A DNA stretch of 64,000 nt from Streptomyces sp. NBC_00510 (GTDB lineage Bacteria; Actinomycetota; Actinomycetes; Streptomycetales; Streptomycetaceae). Where the stretch lies: assembly GCA_036013505.1 (NCBI GenBank), contig CP107851.1, positions 5,482,001-5,546,000 of the forward strand. Reading direction: 5' to 3'. The notes beneath the pieces were generated by a model that saw nothing but the letters and a program-made list of their open reading frames with translations, was not told the origin of the DNA and did not search any database. Of the stretch, positions 1 to 8,340 are shown one piece after another; position 1 is the first letter of the stretch, and each line of letters starts with the position of its first letter. A program made the position numbers and the translations under genes.

Positions 1-22
1 GGTCGAAGGTACATTCGAGTAA
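1..22 (+). CDS. C-terminal tail of an upstream gene (partial)
   Basis: The first bases read in one frame as Val-Glu-Gly-Thr-Phe-Glu followed by TAA. This looks like the last codons of a gene cut by the window edge, in the same direction as folB and 78 bases before it. Pterin-pathway or NTF2-like genes often precede folB in streptomycetes, but six residues cannot identify it. The call rests only on codon style and position. Confidence 0.35.
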
Positions 23-48
23 GGGCGGAGCGGCCCTCCCCTCCCGCT

Positions 49-71
49 GGGCGGGCGGACCGCGCCCGCCC
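49..71 (+). terminator. GC-rich hairpin between the truncated upstream gene and folB
   Basis: GGGCGGGC (49-56) pairs with GCCCGCCC (64-71) around a 7-base loop. No T-run follows, as is usual in this GC-rich group. It may end or attenuate transcription before folB. Confidence 0.35.
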
Positions 72-100
72 GTCCGTCCGACGACCAGCGGGAGTGAATC

Positions 101-460
101 GTGGATCGTGTCGCGCTGCGCGGCCTGAAGGCCCGCGGGCACCACGGCGTGTTCGAACACGAGCGCCGCGAGGGCCAGGACTTCTTCGTGGACCTCGTCC
201 TCGGCCTGGACACCGCACCCGCCGCCGCCACGGACGACCTGACCAGGACCGTGCACTACGGCATCGTGGCCGAGGAGGTCACCGCCGTCGTCGAGGGCGA
301 GCCCGTGGACCTGATCGAGACCTTGGCCCAGCGGATCGCCGACCAGGTCCTCAAGCACGACCTGGTCCAGGAGGTGGAGGTCACCGTGCACAAGCCACAT
401 GCCCCGATCACCGTCCCGTTCGCCGATGTGTCCGTCACCATCACCCGGAGGCGCCCGTGA
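101..460 (+). CDS. folB: Dihydroneopterin aldolase FolB
   Basis: FolB converts 7,8-dihydroneopterin to 6-hydroxymethyl-dihydropterin and glycolaldehyde in cytosolic folate synthesis. The 119-residue product has the family length. It shows the N-terminal GHHGVFEHE motif (residues 13-21), Glu73 in LIETLA, and the catalytic lysine at Lys98 in VHKPHAP. The GTG at 101 follows a GGGAGTG ribosome site and opens the conserved sequence directly. Its stop overlaps the folK start (GTGA), so the two are probably translationally coupled. Confidence 0.95.
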   Translation: MDRVALRGLKARGHHGVFEHERREGQDFFVDLVLGLDTAPAAATDDLTRTVHYGIVAEEVTAVVEGEPVDLIETLAQRIADQVLKHDLVQEVEVTVHKPHAPITVPFADVSVTITRRRP

Positions 461-1047
461 GCTACGACCCCACCGTGCAGCCGGTCCCGGCCTCCGTCGT
501 CGCGCAGGTCGACGCCGCGGACTCGACGCTGCAGAATCCGAAGTTCGCCGTCATCTCGCTGGGCAGCAACCTCGGCAACCGCCTGGAGACGCTGCAGGGC
601 GCCGTGGACGCCCTGGAGGACACCCCGGGCGTCCGGGTCAAGAAGGTCTCGCCGGTGTACGAGACGGAGCCCTGGGGCGTCGAGCCGGGCTCGCAGCCGA
701 ACTACTTCAACGCCGTCGTCCTGGTCAGGACGACGCTGCCGCCGTCCTCGCTGCTGGAACGCGGCCGGGCGATCGAGGACGCCTTCGCCCGGACCCGCAC
801 CGAGCGCTGGGGTGCGCGCACCATCGACGTCGACATCGTGGCCTACCAGGGCGTCGTCTCCGACGACCCGGAGCTGACGCTGCCGCATCCGCGGGCGCAC
901 CAGCGGGCCTTCGTACTGGCGCCGTGGCTCGACATCGACCCCGCGGCGGAGCTGCCGGGACAGGGGCCGGTGGCCGGTCTGCTGGCGGGCGTGGGCCGGG
1001 AGAGCGTGTGGGCCCGGGGCGACGTGGAACTCAGGCTGCCGGAGTAA
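457..1047 (+). CDS. folK: 2-amino-4-hydroxy-6-hydroxymethyldihydropteridine diphosphokinase FolK
   Basis: FolK transfers pyrophosphate from ATP to 6-hydroxymethyl-dihydropterin, the step after FolB. The 196-residue protein has ISLGSNLGNR near residue 32, the pyrophosphokinase signature RWGARTIDVDIV, and the closing LPHPRAHQRAFVLAPW block. About 30 non-conserved residues precede the domain, so a start further inside the gene is possible. I chose the GTG at 457 because it overlaps the folB stop (GTGA), the normal coupling in this operon. Confidence 0.95.
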   Translation: MSYDPTVQPVPASVVAQVDAADSTLQNPKFAVISLGSNLGNRLETLQGAVDALEDTPGVRVKKVSPVYETEPWGVEPGSQPNYFNAVVLVRTTLPPSSLLERGRAIEDAFARTRTERWGARTIDVDIVAYQGVVSDDPELTLPHPRAHQRAFVLAPWLDIDPAAELPGQGPVAGLLAGVGRESVWARGDVELRLPE

Positions 1048-1101
1048 TCGTTACGATCCCGTCGGTACGTTCGTCGATGTGATGTGGGGAGCGAGCACTC
1101 G

Positions 1102-1596
1102 GTGAAGGCGCTGCGCATCAGGACCCTGGTCGGACTGTTCGTGGTGGCCGGAGTGCTCTCCTGGGCCGGCGCGAAGCTCTGGGACTCGCTGGGCACCCTG
1201 CCGGGCGTGCCCGTGGCCGCGCCGATCGTGCTGGCGCTGATCGCCGCCGTGCTGGCGGCGACGGCGCTGTCGTTGCGGTCCAGGCTGCGCGCGCAGCGCG
1301 AGCGGCGTCCGGGAGCCAAGGGCGTGGACCCGCTGCTGGCCGCCCGGGCGGTGGTCTTCGGCCAGGCCAGCGCGCTGGTCGCCGCCCTGGTCGCGGGCAT
1401 GTACGGCGGTGCGTGCGTCTTCCTCGTCATGTACCAGCTGGACAACGACCCCCGCCGTGACCAGGCGATCTACGCGGGCACCGCGGTGATCGCCGGCATC
1501 GCGGTCTGCGCCGCCGCGATCTTCCTGGAGCGGGTCTGCCGCCTCCCCGAGGACGAGGACGACAACCGCACCGGCGCGGTCGGCGGCCGGGCCTAG
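1102..1596 (+). CDS. DUF3180 family membrane protein
   Basis: A 164-residue integral membrane protein with four hydrophobic stretches: two in the N-terminal third, then the segments around AAGMYGGACVFLVMY and GTAVIAGIAVCAAAIFL. It matches the actinobacterial DUF3180 family, which typically follows folK. No function is known. The GTG at 1102 is preferred because GGGGAG lies about 10 bases upstream; an in-frame GTG at 1084 would add six residues. The acidic tail (PEDEDD) is probably cytosolic. It likely belongs to the folB-folK transcription unit. Confidence 0.85.
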   Translation: MKALRIRTLVGLFVVAGVLSWAGAKLWDSLGTLPGVPVAAPIVLALIAAVLAATALSLRSRLRAQRERRPGAKGVDPLLAARAVVFGQASALVAALVAGMYGGACVFLVMYQLDNDPRRDQAIYAGTAVIAGIAVCAAAIFLERVCRLPEDEDDNRTGAVGGRA

Positions 1597-1619
1597 CAGC
1601 GCGCCGCGGCCGGGCCGTC

Positions 1620-2234
1620 TCAGTAACCGCGCCGGACGTTCTCGGCGGCGGCGTCGGCCTGCCGGCGGGAGCGCCGTCGGCGCTCGGCCGTCAGCTCGGC
1701 CAGCGCGCCGTCGAGGGCGGCCAGGACGCGGGCCTTCGCGTGGTCGGTCACGCCGGGTGCCGCGTCGGCGGCCGGGCCGCCGCGCAGGCCGAGCGCCCCG
1801 GTGAGGGCGGCGAGGACGGGCTCGTCCGCCGCCATGCGGTCGGCCGCGCGGCGCCGGGCGGGGGAGTGGCCCAGCACGGTCCGGGTGTCGCGGACCAGCC
1901 AGCTCCGGTGCCGTTCCCGTACGACCTCGCCCCCGGCCTCCAGGGCGGCCAGGTAGACGCCGGCCAGGCCGCGGCCCCTGCGCCACAGCCAGTCGCCGGG
2001 GGTCTCGTACGGCGCCCGGCGCACCAGCGCGGCGGCGGCCTCCTCCAGCAGAGGGTCGGCGATCTCCGGGTGCCCGCCCGGCACCAGGCGGTCGCCGTCC
2101 AGGGCGACGGCCCCCGCGGCGAGGAGGTCGACGGCCTCGGCCGCGGCGAGGGCGAGGGAGAGGTCGCCGGGCTCCACGGCGCGTTCGGCGGCCCGTTCCA
2201 GGGCGGTGATGATCAGGTCCCGCGGGGTGGTCAT
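1620..2234 (-). CDS. GPP34 (GOLPH3-like) family protein
   Basis: The 204-residue sequence matches the GPP34/GOLPH3-like family, whose eukaryotic members bind phosphatidylinositol-4-phosphate. Features are the N-terminal MTTPRDLIITALERA helix, the central TPGDWLWRRGRGL region and a basic, Arg-rich C-terminus. Bacterial members are common in Streptomyces and their role is unclear; membrane-lipid binding is an inference from the family. I chose the ATG at 2234 over upstream in-frame ATGs because homology starts there and it avoids overlap with the ABC gene that ends at 2248. Confidence 0.8.
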   Translation of the reverse strand: MTTPRDLIITALERAAERAVEPGDLSLALAAAEAVDLLAAGAVALDGDRLVPGGHPEIADPLLEEAAAALVRRAPYETPGDWLWRRGRGLAGVYLAALEAGGEVVRERHRSWLVRDTRTVLGHSPARRRAADRMAADEPVLAALTGALGLRGGPAADAAPGVTDHAKARVLAALDGALAELTAERRRRSRRQADAAAENVRRGY

Positions 2235-2247
2235 GGAACGCTCCGCA

Positions 2248-3438
2248 TCAGGAGGCATCGGCGTCCGGTTCGGCCCGGCGATTGTCACCCGGCCCGGTCC
2301 CGGCCGCCACCGTCCGCCCCGCGTCCTCGCCGTCGTCGCCGTCCTCGTTGACCGAACGGCGCAGCGCGGTGTGGAGCGTCGCCGGGGTCAGCACCCCGGC
2401 GAAGCGGTCGCCGTCCACGACGGCTACCCAGCCCGCGTCGTGCTGGAGCATCGCGCTGAAGGCCCGCTTGAGGGGGGCGCCCACCGGGACCCAGGCCTCC
2501 AGGCGGCGGGTGTGGTCGGCCACGGTGCCCGAGGTGAGGGTGCCCGCGGCGACGTAGCCGCGCAGCCCGCCGTCGTCGTCGAGGACGACGGCGTAGGGGT
2601 CGCCCTGCTTCGCCAGGACGGCGGCGGCCTCCGCGGCGGGGGAGCCGGCGCGCACGACGGGCGGGTGCTCCAGGTCGGCGGTCTCGACCGGCGTGACGGA
2701 CAGCCGCTTCAGACCGCGGTCGGAGCCGACGAAGTCGGCCACGTACGGGGTGGCGGGGGAGCCGAGCACGGTCGCGGGGGTGTCGTACTGCTCGATCCGG
2801 CCGGGGCCGAAGACCGCCATGCGGTCGCCGAGCCGGACCGCCTCCTCGATGTCGTGGGTGACGAACAGCACGGTCTTGCGCACCTGTTCCTGCAGCCGCA
2901 GGAACTCCGACTGCAGCCGCTCGCGCACCACCGGGTCGACGGCGCCGAAGGGCTCGTCCATCAGCAGCAGCGGCGGGTCGGCCGCCAGTGCCCGCGCCAC
3001 ACCGACCCGTTGCCGCTGCCCGCCGGAGAGCTGCTCGGGGTAGCGGGAGCCGTGCACGGACGGGTCCAGGCCGACCAGTTCCAGCAGCTCGGCGGCGCGC
3101 GCCCGGCGCTTGGCGCGGGTCCAGCCGAGCAGGTGCGGCACGGTCTCGGTGTTCTCCAGCACGGTCTTGTGGGGGAACAGCCCGACGTTCTGGATGACGT
3201 AGCCGATGCGGCGGCGCAGCCGTACCGGGTCGGTGCGGGCGATGTCCTCGCCGTCCAGCAGGATCCGGCCGGCGGTGGGCTCGATGAGCCGGTTGACCAT
3301 CTTCATCGTCGTGGTCTTGCCGCAGCCGGACGGCCCGACGAGGGTCACGAGTTCGCCCTCGCGCACTTCGAAGGACAGGTCGTCGACGGCGGTGGTGCCG
3401 TCGGGGTAGCGCTTGGTGACGTTCTCGAAGCGGATCAT
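2248..3438 (-). CDS. Glycine betaine/carnitine/choline-type ABC transporter ATP-binding protein (OpuCA/ProV-like)
   Basis: This is the ATPase of an osmoprotectant-type importer. In order it has Walker A GPSGCGKT (residues 35-42), a Q-loop in YVIQNVGLF, the signature LSGGQRQRVGVARAL, Walker B LLLMDEP and the switch histidine in VTHD. Two degenerate CBS repeats follow (about residues 235-360), as in OpuCA, where they sense ionic strength or cyclic-di-AMP. The acidic C-terminal tail is low complexity. It is transcribed away from the two permeases and binding protein starting at 3608. The ATG at 3438 opens directly into the conserved MIRFENVTKRYP. Confidence 0.93.
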   Translation of the reverse strand: MIRFENVTKRYPDGTTAVDDLSFEVREGELVTLVGPSGCGKTTTMKMVNRLIEPTAGRILLDGEDIARTDPVRLRRRIGYVIQNVGLFPHKTVLENTETVPHLLGWTRAKRRARAAELLELVGLDPSVHGSRYPEQLSGGQRQRVGVARALAADPPLLLMDEPFGAVDPVVRERLQSEFLRLQEQVRKTVLFVTHDIEEAVRLGDRMAVFGPGRIEQYDTPATVLGSPATPYVADFVGSDRGLKRLSVTPVETADLEHPPVVRAGSPAAEAAAVLAKQGDPYAVVLDDDGGLRGYVAAGTLTSGTVADHTRRLEAWVPVGAPLKRAFSAMLQHDAGWVAVVDGDRFAGVLTPATLHTALRRSVNEDGDDGEDAGRTVAAGTGPGDNRRAEPDADAS

Positions 3439-3607
3439 CGGGACCTCTCGTCGGCGCCGGGCGGTGCGGCTCACCCCCCAGCTTGGTACACGCTCGGCGA
3501 TGGTTGTGAAGGGGGTGTTGCGAGGATGTGGCGGGACGCCGGGAATGTCGGCGGGCGGGTTTACGCTCACCTGCATGATCTGAAGCGGGCGGGGGAGGTG
3601 GCATCGC
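3439..3607. promoter_or_regulatory. Divergent promoter region of the betaine-type transporter
   Basis: This 169-base gap separates the ATPase gene (leftward) from the permease operon (rightward) and must hold both promoters. I could not find a convincing -35/-10 pair or an operator palindrome. GGGGGAGGTG at 3590-3599 is the ribosome site of the first permease. Confidence 0.5.
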
Positions 3608-4288
3608 ATGGCCGGACAGGACTGCCTGGCGGCGAACGACTGGATCTGCGGTGAGTTCGTGCGCACGCGCAGCCAGGAGTTGCTGGACGCGGGTGTGCAA
3701 CATCTGTGGATCACCGTGGCGTCGGTGGCGGCGGGCGTGCTGCTCGCGCTGCCGCTGGCCCTGCTCGCCCGGCGCTGGCGGGCGGCCGCGGCGCCGGTGC
3801 TGGGGGTGACGACGGTGCTCTACACGATTCCGTCGCTGGCCCTCTTCTCGCTGCTGGTGCCGGTGTTCGGGATCTCCGCGTCGGTGGTCGTCACCGGCCT
3901 GACGCTGTACTCGCTCACCATCCTCGTCAGGAACTTCCTGGCCGGGCTGGACGCTGTGCCCGAGGACGCCCGGGAGGCCGCGCGCGGCATGGGGTACGGG
4001 CCGATACGCCTGCTGTGGGAGGTCGAGCTGCCGCTGGCGCTGCCCGCGGTGATGGCGGGCGTGCGCATCGCCACGGTCGCCACGGTCTCCCTCACCACGG
4101 TCGGCGCGATCGTCGGATACGGGGGTCTCGGCAACCTCATCAAGGACGGCATGTACAGCTTCTTCAAGGCTGAGGTCCTCACCGCGTCCGTGATCTGCGT
4201 GGTGTTCGCCCTCGTCGCCGATCTGCTGCTGCTCGGGGTGCAGCGGCTGCTCACGCCGTGGACCAGGGCCGCGAAGGCGGTGGGCTGA
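3608..4288 (+). CDS. ABC transporter permease (OpuCB/ProW-like), first of two
   Basis: The 226-residue inner-membrane permease has about five or six transmembrane helices. It carries the permease-ATPase coupling loop in EDAREAARGMGYGPIRLLWEVELPLALPAVMAGVRI (about 119-153), whose EAARGMG core is the EAA motif. It is preceded by a strong GGGGGAGGTG site. The stop overlaps the next start (ATGA at 4288), so the two permeases are coupled. With the neighbouring ATPase and lipoprotein it forms a quaternary-amine-type importer; the substrate is inferred from family. Confidence 0.92.
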   Translation: MAGQDCLAANDWICGEFVRTRSQELLDAGVQHLWITVASVAAGVLLALPLALLARRWRAAAAPVLGVTTVLYTIPSLALFSLLVPVFGISASVVVTGLTLYSLTILVRNFLAGLDAVPEDAREAARGMGYGPIRLLWEVELPLALPAVMAGVRIATVATVSLTTVGAIVGYGGLGNLIKDGMYSFFKAEVLTASVICVVFALVADLLLLGVQRLLTPWTRAAKAVG

Positions 4289-4998
4289 TGGGGACGATCC
4301 CCGGCGCGTGGGACTGGCTGACCACGGGCGCCAACTGGACCGGCACCGACGGGGCGCTGCAGCGGCTCGGCGAGCACCTCGTGCTGACCTCCGTGTCGTT
4401 GGCCATCGCCTGCCTCGTGGCCCTGCCGGTCGCGGTCCTCCTCGGGCACCTCGGCAAGGGCGGCGCGCTCGCCGTGAACCTCTCCAACGTCGGGCGGGCG
4501 GTGCCCACCTTCGCCATCCTGGTGCTGCTCATCGTCGCGACGAACTCGGCGCGCTACTGGCCCACCATCATCGCGCTGGTGCTGTTCGCCGTCCCGCCGC
4601 TGCTCACCAACACCTACGTCGGCATGCGCCAGGTCGACCGGGACGCGGTGGAGGCCGCCCGCGGCATGGGGATGACCGGCGGCCAGTTGCTGGCCCGGGT
4701 GGAGCTGCCGCTCGCGGCGCCCTTCGTCATGAGCGGGGTGCGCTCGGCCGCCGTCCAGGTCGTCGCCACCGCCACGCTCGCCGCGATTCCCGGTGAGGGC
4801 GGCCTCGGCCGCATCATCACCGCGGGCTTCGCCCAGTACGACACCCCGAAGGTCGTCGCGGGCGCGGTGCTCGTGGCCGCGTTCGCCCTGCTCGTGGAGG
4901 GAGTCTTCCTGTTGCTGCAGCGCCTGGTGTCCCCCACGCGGAAGTCCCGACCCGCCCGAAGACCTGCCCGTCCCACACATCAGATGGAGTTCTCATGA
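4288..4998 (+). CDS. ABC transporter permease (OpuCD/ProW-like), second of two
   Basis: The 236-residue membrane protein is homologous in layout to the preceding permease. It has an EAA-type loop, VEAARGMGMTGGQLLARVELPLA, and LAAIPGEGGLGRIIT near the C-terminus. Two permease genes in series are typical of OpuC-type transporters. The ATG at 4288 sits in an ATGA overlap with the first permease, and the last codons overlap the lipoprotein start (ATGA at 4995). Confidence 0.92.
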   Translation: MGTIPGAWDWLTTGANWTGTDGALQRLGEHLVLTSVSLAIACLVALPVAVLLGHLGKGGALAVNLSNVGRAVPTFAILVLLIVATNSARYWPTIIALVLFAVPPLLTNTYVGMRQVDRDAVEAARGMGMTGGQLLARVELPLAAPFVMSGVRSAAVQVVATATLAAIPGEGGLGRIITAGFAQYDTPKVVAGAVLVAAFALLVEGVFLLLQRLVSPTRKSRPARRPARPTHQMEFS

Positions 4999-5960
4999 GC
5001 AAGGCCCTTCGCACCGCCACCGCCGTGGCCGCCGTGGCGGTCCTCTCCGCCGGCCTGGCGGCCTGCGGCGGCGACAGCCTGGAGAAGAGCGGGGGAGGGG
5101 GCAGTTCGTCGGCAGGCGGCGGCAAGGGTTCCCTGACCGTCGGCTCGGCCGGGTTCACCGAGAGCACGGTCCTCGCGCAGCTGTACGCGCAGTTGCTGAC
5201 CGACACCGGCTACAAGACCACGATCAAGACGGTCGACAACCGCGAGCTGTACGAACCCGCCCTGGAGAAGGGCCAGATAGACGTCGTCCCCGAGTACGCG
5301 GCCACGCTCGCGGAATTCCTCAACGCGAAGGCGAACGGCAAGGACGCCGCGCCCGTGGCCTCCTCCGACGTCGACGCCACCGTCACGGCGCTCACCGAAC
5401 TCGCCGGCCCGCGCGGGCTGAAGGTGCTGCCGGCCGGTGAGGCGGTCGACCAGAACGCGTTCGCGGTCACCAAGGACTTCGCGGAGAAGAACAACCTCAA
5501 GACCCTCTCCGACCTCGGGAAGTCGAAGATCAAGGTCAAGCTCGCCGCGGGCGAGGAGTGCTCCATCCGCCCCTTCTGCTCGCCCGGCCTGAAGAAGACC
5601 TACGGCATAGACGTCACGTCGGTCGACACCAAGGGCGTCGGCACCGTCCAGGCCAAGCAGGCCGTCAAGGACGGCACCGACCAGCTGGTGCTCACCACGA
5701 CCACGGACGCCACCCTCGACCAGTTCGGCCTGGTGCTGCTGGAGGACGACAAGGGCCTGCAGAACGCCGACAACGTGCTGCCCGTCGTCAACGCGAAGGA
5801 GGCCGGCGGGGCGGACGTCGCCGCGGCCCTGGACAAGCTCACCCAGGTGCTGACCACGGCCGACCTCACCGAGCTGAACAAGCAGGTGGACGCGGAGCGC
5901 AAGAAGCCCGAGGACGTGGCCGCCGACTACCTGAAGTCGAAGGGCCTGCTGAAGGGCTGA
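4995..5960 (+). CDS. Glycine betaine/choline-type substrate-binding lipoprotein (ProX/OpuCC-like)
   Basis: This is the extracytoplasmic receptor of the importer. The 321-residue product has a lipoprotein signal peptide with lipobox LAAC (Cys24) and a Gly/Ser-rich linker (residues 34-47). A periplasmic-binding fold begins at LTVGSAGFTEST and contains VVPEYAATL, typical of the OpuAC family. It is the last gene of the coupled operon. No strong terminator hairpin is visible right after the stop. Confidence 0.92.
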   Translation: MSKALRTATAVAAVAVLSAGLAACGGDSLEKSGGGGSSSAGGGKGSLTVGSAGFTESTVLAQLYAQLLTDTGYKTTIKTVDNRELYEPALEKGQIDVVPEYAATLAEFLNAKANGKDAAPVASSDVDATVTALTELAGPRGLKVLPAGEAVDQNAFAVTKDFAEKNNLKTLSDLGKSKIKVKLAAGEECSIRPFCSPGLKKTYGIDVTSVDTKGVGTVQAKQAVKDGTDQLVLTTTTDATLDQFGLVLLEDDKGLQNADNVLPVVNAKEAGGADVAAALDKLTQVLTTADLTELNKQVDAERKKPEDVAADYLKSKGLLKG

Positions 5961-6136
5961 GGCCCCGGCGCCGGCGGACGGGCCCGGACGGACAAGATCG
6001 ACTAAATGGTGGCGGGAGGGCGTTCGCGTGACGTTTGGTGTACGTGCGAGCGCCCTCCGTATTTGTCGTTGTGTGTTCGGTGAGAAATCGGATGCCGCGG
6101 CCCCACACGACGCACGGGCACGCTAAGTTCCCTTCC

Positions 6137-7129
6137 ATGCCCCGTGGACGACACCGCCATTCCCAGCCGCTGCACCGGCTGCTCCCGCCCGTGACGGTCG
6201 CCGGCTCCGCCGCGGCCCTCGCCGTCGGCGCGCTGGTGATCGGTGATCCGGTGCTGCTCCGTGTGTTCGTCGTCGCGGCGGCCGGTGTCGCCGGTGGCGG
6301 TGCCTTCCTGCTGCGCAGCTGGGACCGTGCCGCCGGCAAGCAGGTCGCCGACCTCAAGACCGCGCGTGTGCGCGACGAGTGGCGTGCCGACGAGCGGATC
6401 GCGGAGCTCGAGGTGGACCTCGAGGACTCCCGCGAGCTGCGCGGCAAGCTGGAGAACAAGCTGCGCGGCAAGCGCGCCGAACTGGCCCGGCTCCGTACGG
6501 AGCACGCGGACCTGCTGCGCCGCTACGCCACCGCCGAGTCCGAGCGGGCCCGCGCCCTGGAGGACGGCCGCGTCGCCAAGAAGGCGATCGGCTCCGCGCT
6601 GCCCGTGCCCTACACCTCACCGGTCAGCCCGGCCGCGTACCTGCGGGCCGCCTCCGCGCTGCGGGACCTGTCGCGCAACGGCGCCCGCCAGCAGGCCGCG
6701 CTCACCGTCGAGGAGGCGCGCCGCCGCGACCTCGCCGACACCGACGAGCCGCAGGGCAGGCACGCGCTGGACCCGGCCGTCCGTGAGCGTCCCGCCGACG
6801 CCACCACCAGCGGCAGCGGGAACACCCCGGCGCTGCCGGTGCGCCAGCCCAAGCTCGTCCCGGCGGTCGCCGCGGCCGTGCTGCCGTACGCCAAGCCCAA
6901 CCGGCAGGCCAGCCGCGCCCAGGGCGGCTTCGACTTCTTCGGCACGAAGAACGAGAAGGCCCGCCCCCAGGAACTGGAACCGGCCGGCGAGGCGGCGCCC
7001 GCGGGAGCGGACCTCGCCGACGTCGTCGGGGACGAGGCCGTGGCCGAGCAGGCCGAGGTCATCGACCTGACCGTGCACGACGAGACCGAGCAGCTGGACC
7101 TCAGCGAGCTGCGCGCCCAGTCCTCCTGA
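6137..7129 (+). CDS. Conserved membrane protein with a coiled-coil segment, unknown function
   Basis: I do not recognise a named family. The 330-residue protein has a short basic N-terminus, two adjacent hydrophobic helices (about residues 17-60), then a charged helical stretch rich in Arg, Glu and Leu (about 75-140) that should form a coiled coil. A disordered, proline- and alanine-rich cytosolic tail ends in an acidic segment. The ATG at 6137 gives the basic MPRGRHRHS N-terminus; upstream in-frame starts would add low-quality sequence. The layout resembles a membrane-anchored scaffold, but this is only a description. Confidence 0.75.
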   Translation: MPRGRHRHSQPLHRLLPPVTVAGSAAALAVGALVIGDPVLLRVFVVAAAGVAGGGAFLLRSWDRAAGKQVADLKTARVRDEWRADERIAELEVDLEDSRELRGKLENKLRGKRAELARLRTEHADLLRRYATAESERARALEDGRVAKKAIGSALPVPYTSPVSPAAYLRAASALRDLSRNGARQQAALTVEEARRRDLADTDEPQGRHALDPAVRERPADATTSGSGNTPALPVRQPKLVPAVAAAVLPYAKPNRQASRAQGGFDFFGTKNEKARPQELEPAGEAAPAGADLADVVGDEAVAEQAEVIDLTVHDETEQLDLSELRAQSS

Positions 7130-7147
7130 CGTCCGGCCGCCTGACGT

Positions 7148-7177
7148 CCGGCGGGCCGCCCGTGGGCGCCCCGCCGG
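7148..7177. terminator. Bidirectional terminator hairpin
   Basis: CCGGCGGG (7148-7155) pairs with CCCGCCGG (7170-7177) in the 48-base gap between two converging genes. It ends one base before the nuoD2 stop codon, so it could serve both. Confidence 0.6.
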
Positions 7178-8320
7178 TCACTTGTCGATGTCGCCGACGA
7201 CGAAGAACATCGAGCCCAGGATCGCCACCATGTCGGCGATCAGCGTGCCCGGCAGCAGTACGGCGAGCGCCTGGATGTTGTTGTAGGACGCCGAGCGCAG
7301 CTTCAGCCGGTACGGCGTCTTCTCGCCCTTGGACACCAGGTAGTAGCCGTTGAGCCCGAGCGGGTTCTCGGTCCAGGCGTACGTGTGGCCCTCGGGGGCC
7401 TTGAGCACCTTCGGCAGCCGCTGGTTGACGGGTCCCGGGGGCAGCTCGGCCAGCCGGTCCAGGCACGCGTCGGCGAGGTCCAGGGCGATGTGGGTCTGCT
7501 CCAGCAGCACCTCGAAGCGGGACAGGCAGTCGCCCTCGGTGCGGGTGGGGACCTTCAGGGTGTCCGCCAGCTCCCCGTAGGCCAGGTACGGCTCGTCCCG
7601 GCGCAGGTCGAAGTCGACGCCCGAGGCGCGGGCGATCGGCCCGCTCACCCCGTACGCGTGCACGTCGCGCGCGGGGAGGACGCCGACGCCGCGGGTGCGG
7701 CCGCGGAAGATCTCGTTGCCGAGGACCAGGTCGTCGAAGGTCCCCATGCGGGAGCGCACGGCGGCGACGGCGGCGCGGACCCGGCCGTGCCAGCCGCTCG
7801 GGAGGTCCTCCTTGAGGCCGCCGACGCGGTTGAACATGTAGTGCATGCGGCCGCCGGAGACCTCCTCCATGACCGCCTGCAGGTCCTCGCGCTCGCGGAA
7901 CGCGTGGAAGATCGGGGTGATCCCGCCCAGCTCGAGGGGGTAGGAGCCGAGGAACATCAGGTGGTTGAGCACCCGGTTCAGCTCGGCGAGCAGCGTGCGG
8001 GTCCACACCGCGCGCTCGGGCACCTCCATGCCGAGCATGCGCTCCACGGCGAGCACGACACCGAGTTCGTTGGAGAAGGCGGAGAGCCAGTCGTGCCGGT
8101 TGGCCAGCATGATGATCTGGCGGTAGTCCCGGGCCTCGAAGAGCTTCTCGGCGCCGCGGTGCATGTACCCGATGACCGGTTCGGCCGAGCCGATCCGCTC
8201 GCCGTCCAGGCTCAGGCGCAGGCGCAGCACCCCGTGCGTCGAGGGGTGCTGCGGGCCGATGTTCAGCACCATGTCGGTGCCTTCGGCGGCGCCGCCGATG
8301 CCGATCGTGGTCTCCGTCAT
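7178..8320 (-). CDS. nuoD2: Orphan NADH-quinone oxidoreductase subunit D (NuoD2)
   Basis: The 380-residue protein is homologous to the complex I 49-kDa (NuoD) subunit, which with NuoB forms the quinone site. Visible family motifs are [13 protein letters not shown] (residues 21-33) with the quinone-site histidine, [10 protein letters not shown] (50-59), [11 protein letters not shown] and the C-terminal [18 protein letters not shown]. The last residue is Lys where many NuoD proteins end in Arg. No other nuo genes lie nearby, so this is a stand-alone paralogue. It reads in the same direction as, and 20 bases after, a MidA-like methyltransferase gene. Arg55 in the HRG motif aligns with the arginine dimethylated in mitochondrial NDUFS2. 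Confidence 0.92.
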   Translation of the reverse strand: MTETTIGIGGAAEGTDMVLNIGPQHPSTHGVLRLRLSLDGERIGSAEPVIGYMHRGAEKLFEARDYRQIIMLANRHDWLSAFSNELGVVLAVERMLGMEVPERAVWTRTLLAELNRVLNHLMFLGSYPLELGGITPIFHAFREREDLQAVMEEVSGGRMHYMFNRVGGLKEDLPSGWHGRVRAAVAAVRSRMGTFDDLVLGNEIFRGRTRGVGVLPARDVHAYGVSGPIARASGVDFDLRRDEPYLAYGELADTLKVPTRTEGDCLSRFEVLLEQTHIALDLADACLDRLAELPPGPVNQRLPKVLKAPEGHTYAWTENPLGLNGYYLVSKGEKTPYRLKLRSASYNNIQALAVLLPGTLIADMVAILGSMFFVVGDIDK

Positions 8321-8340
8321 GGCCCCAGTTTCCCATCCCT

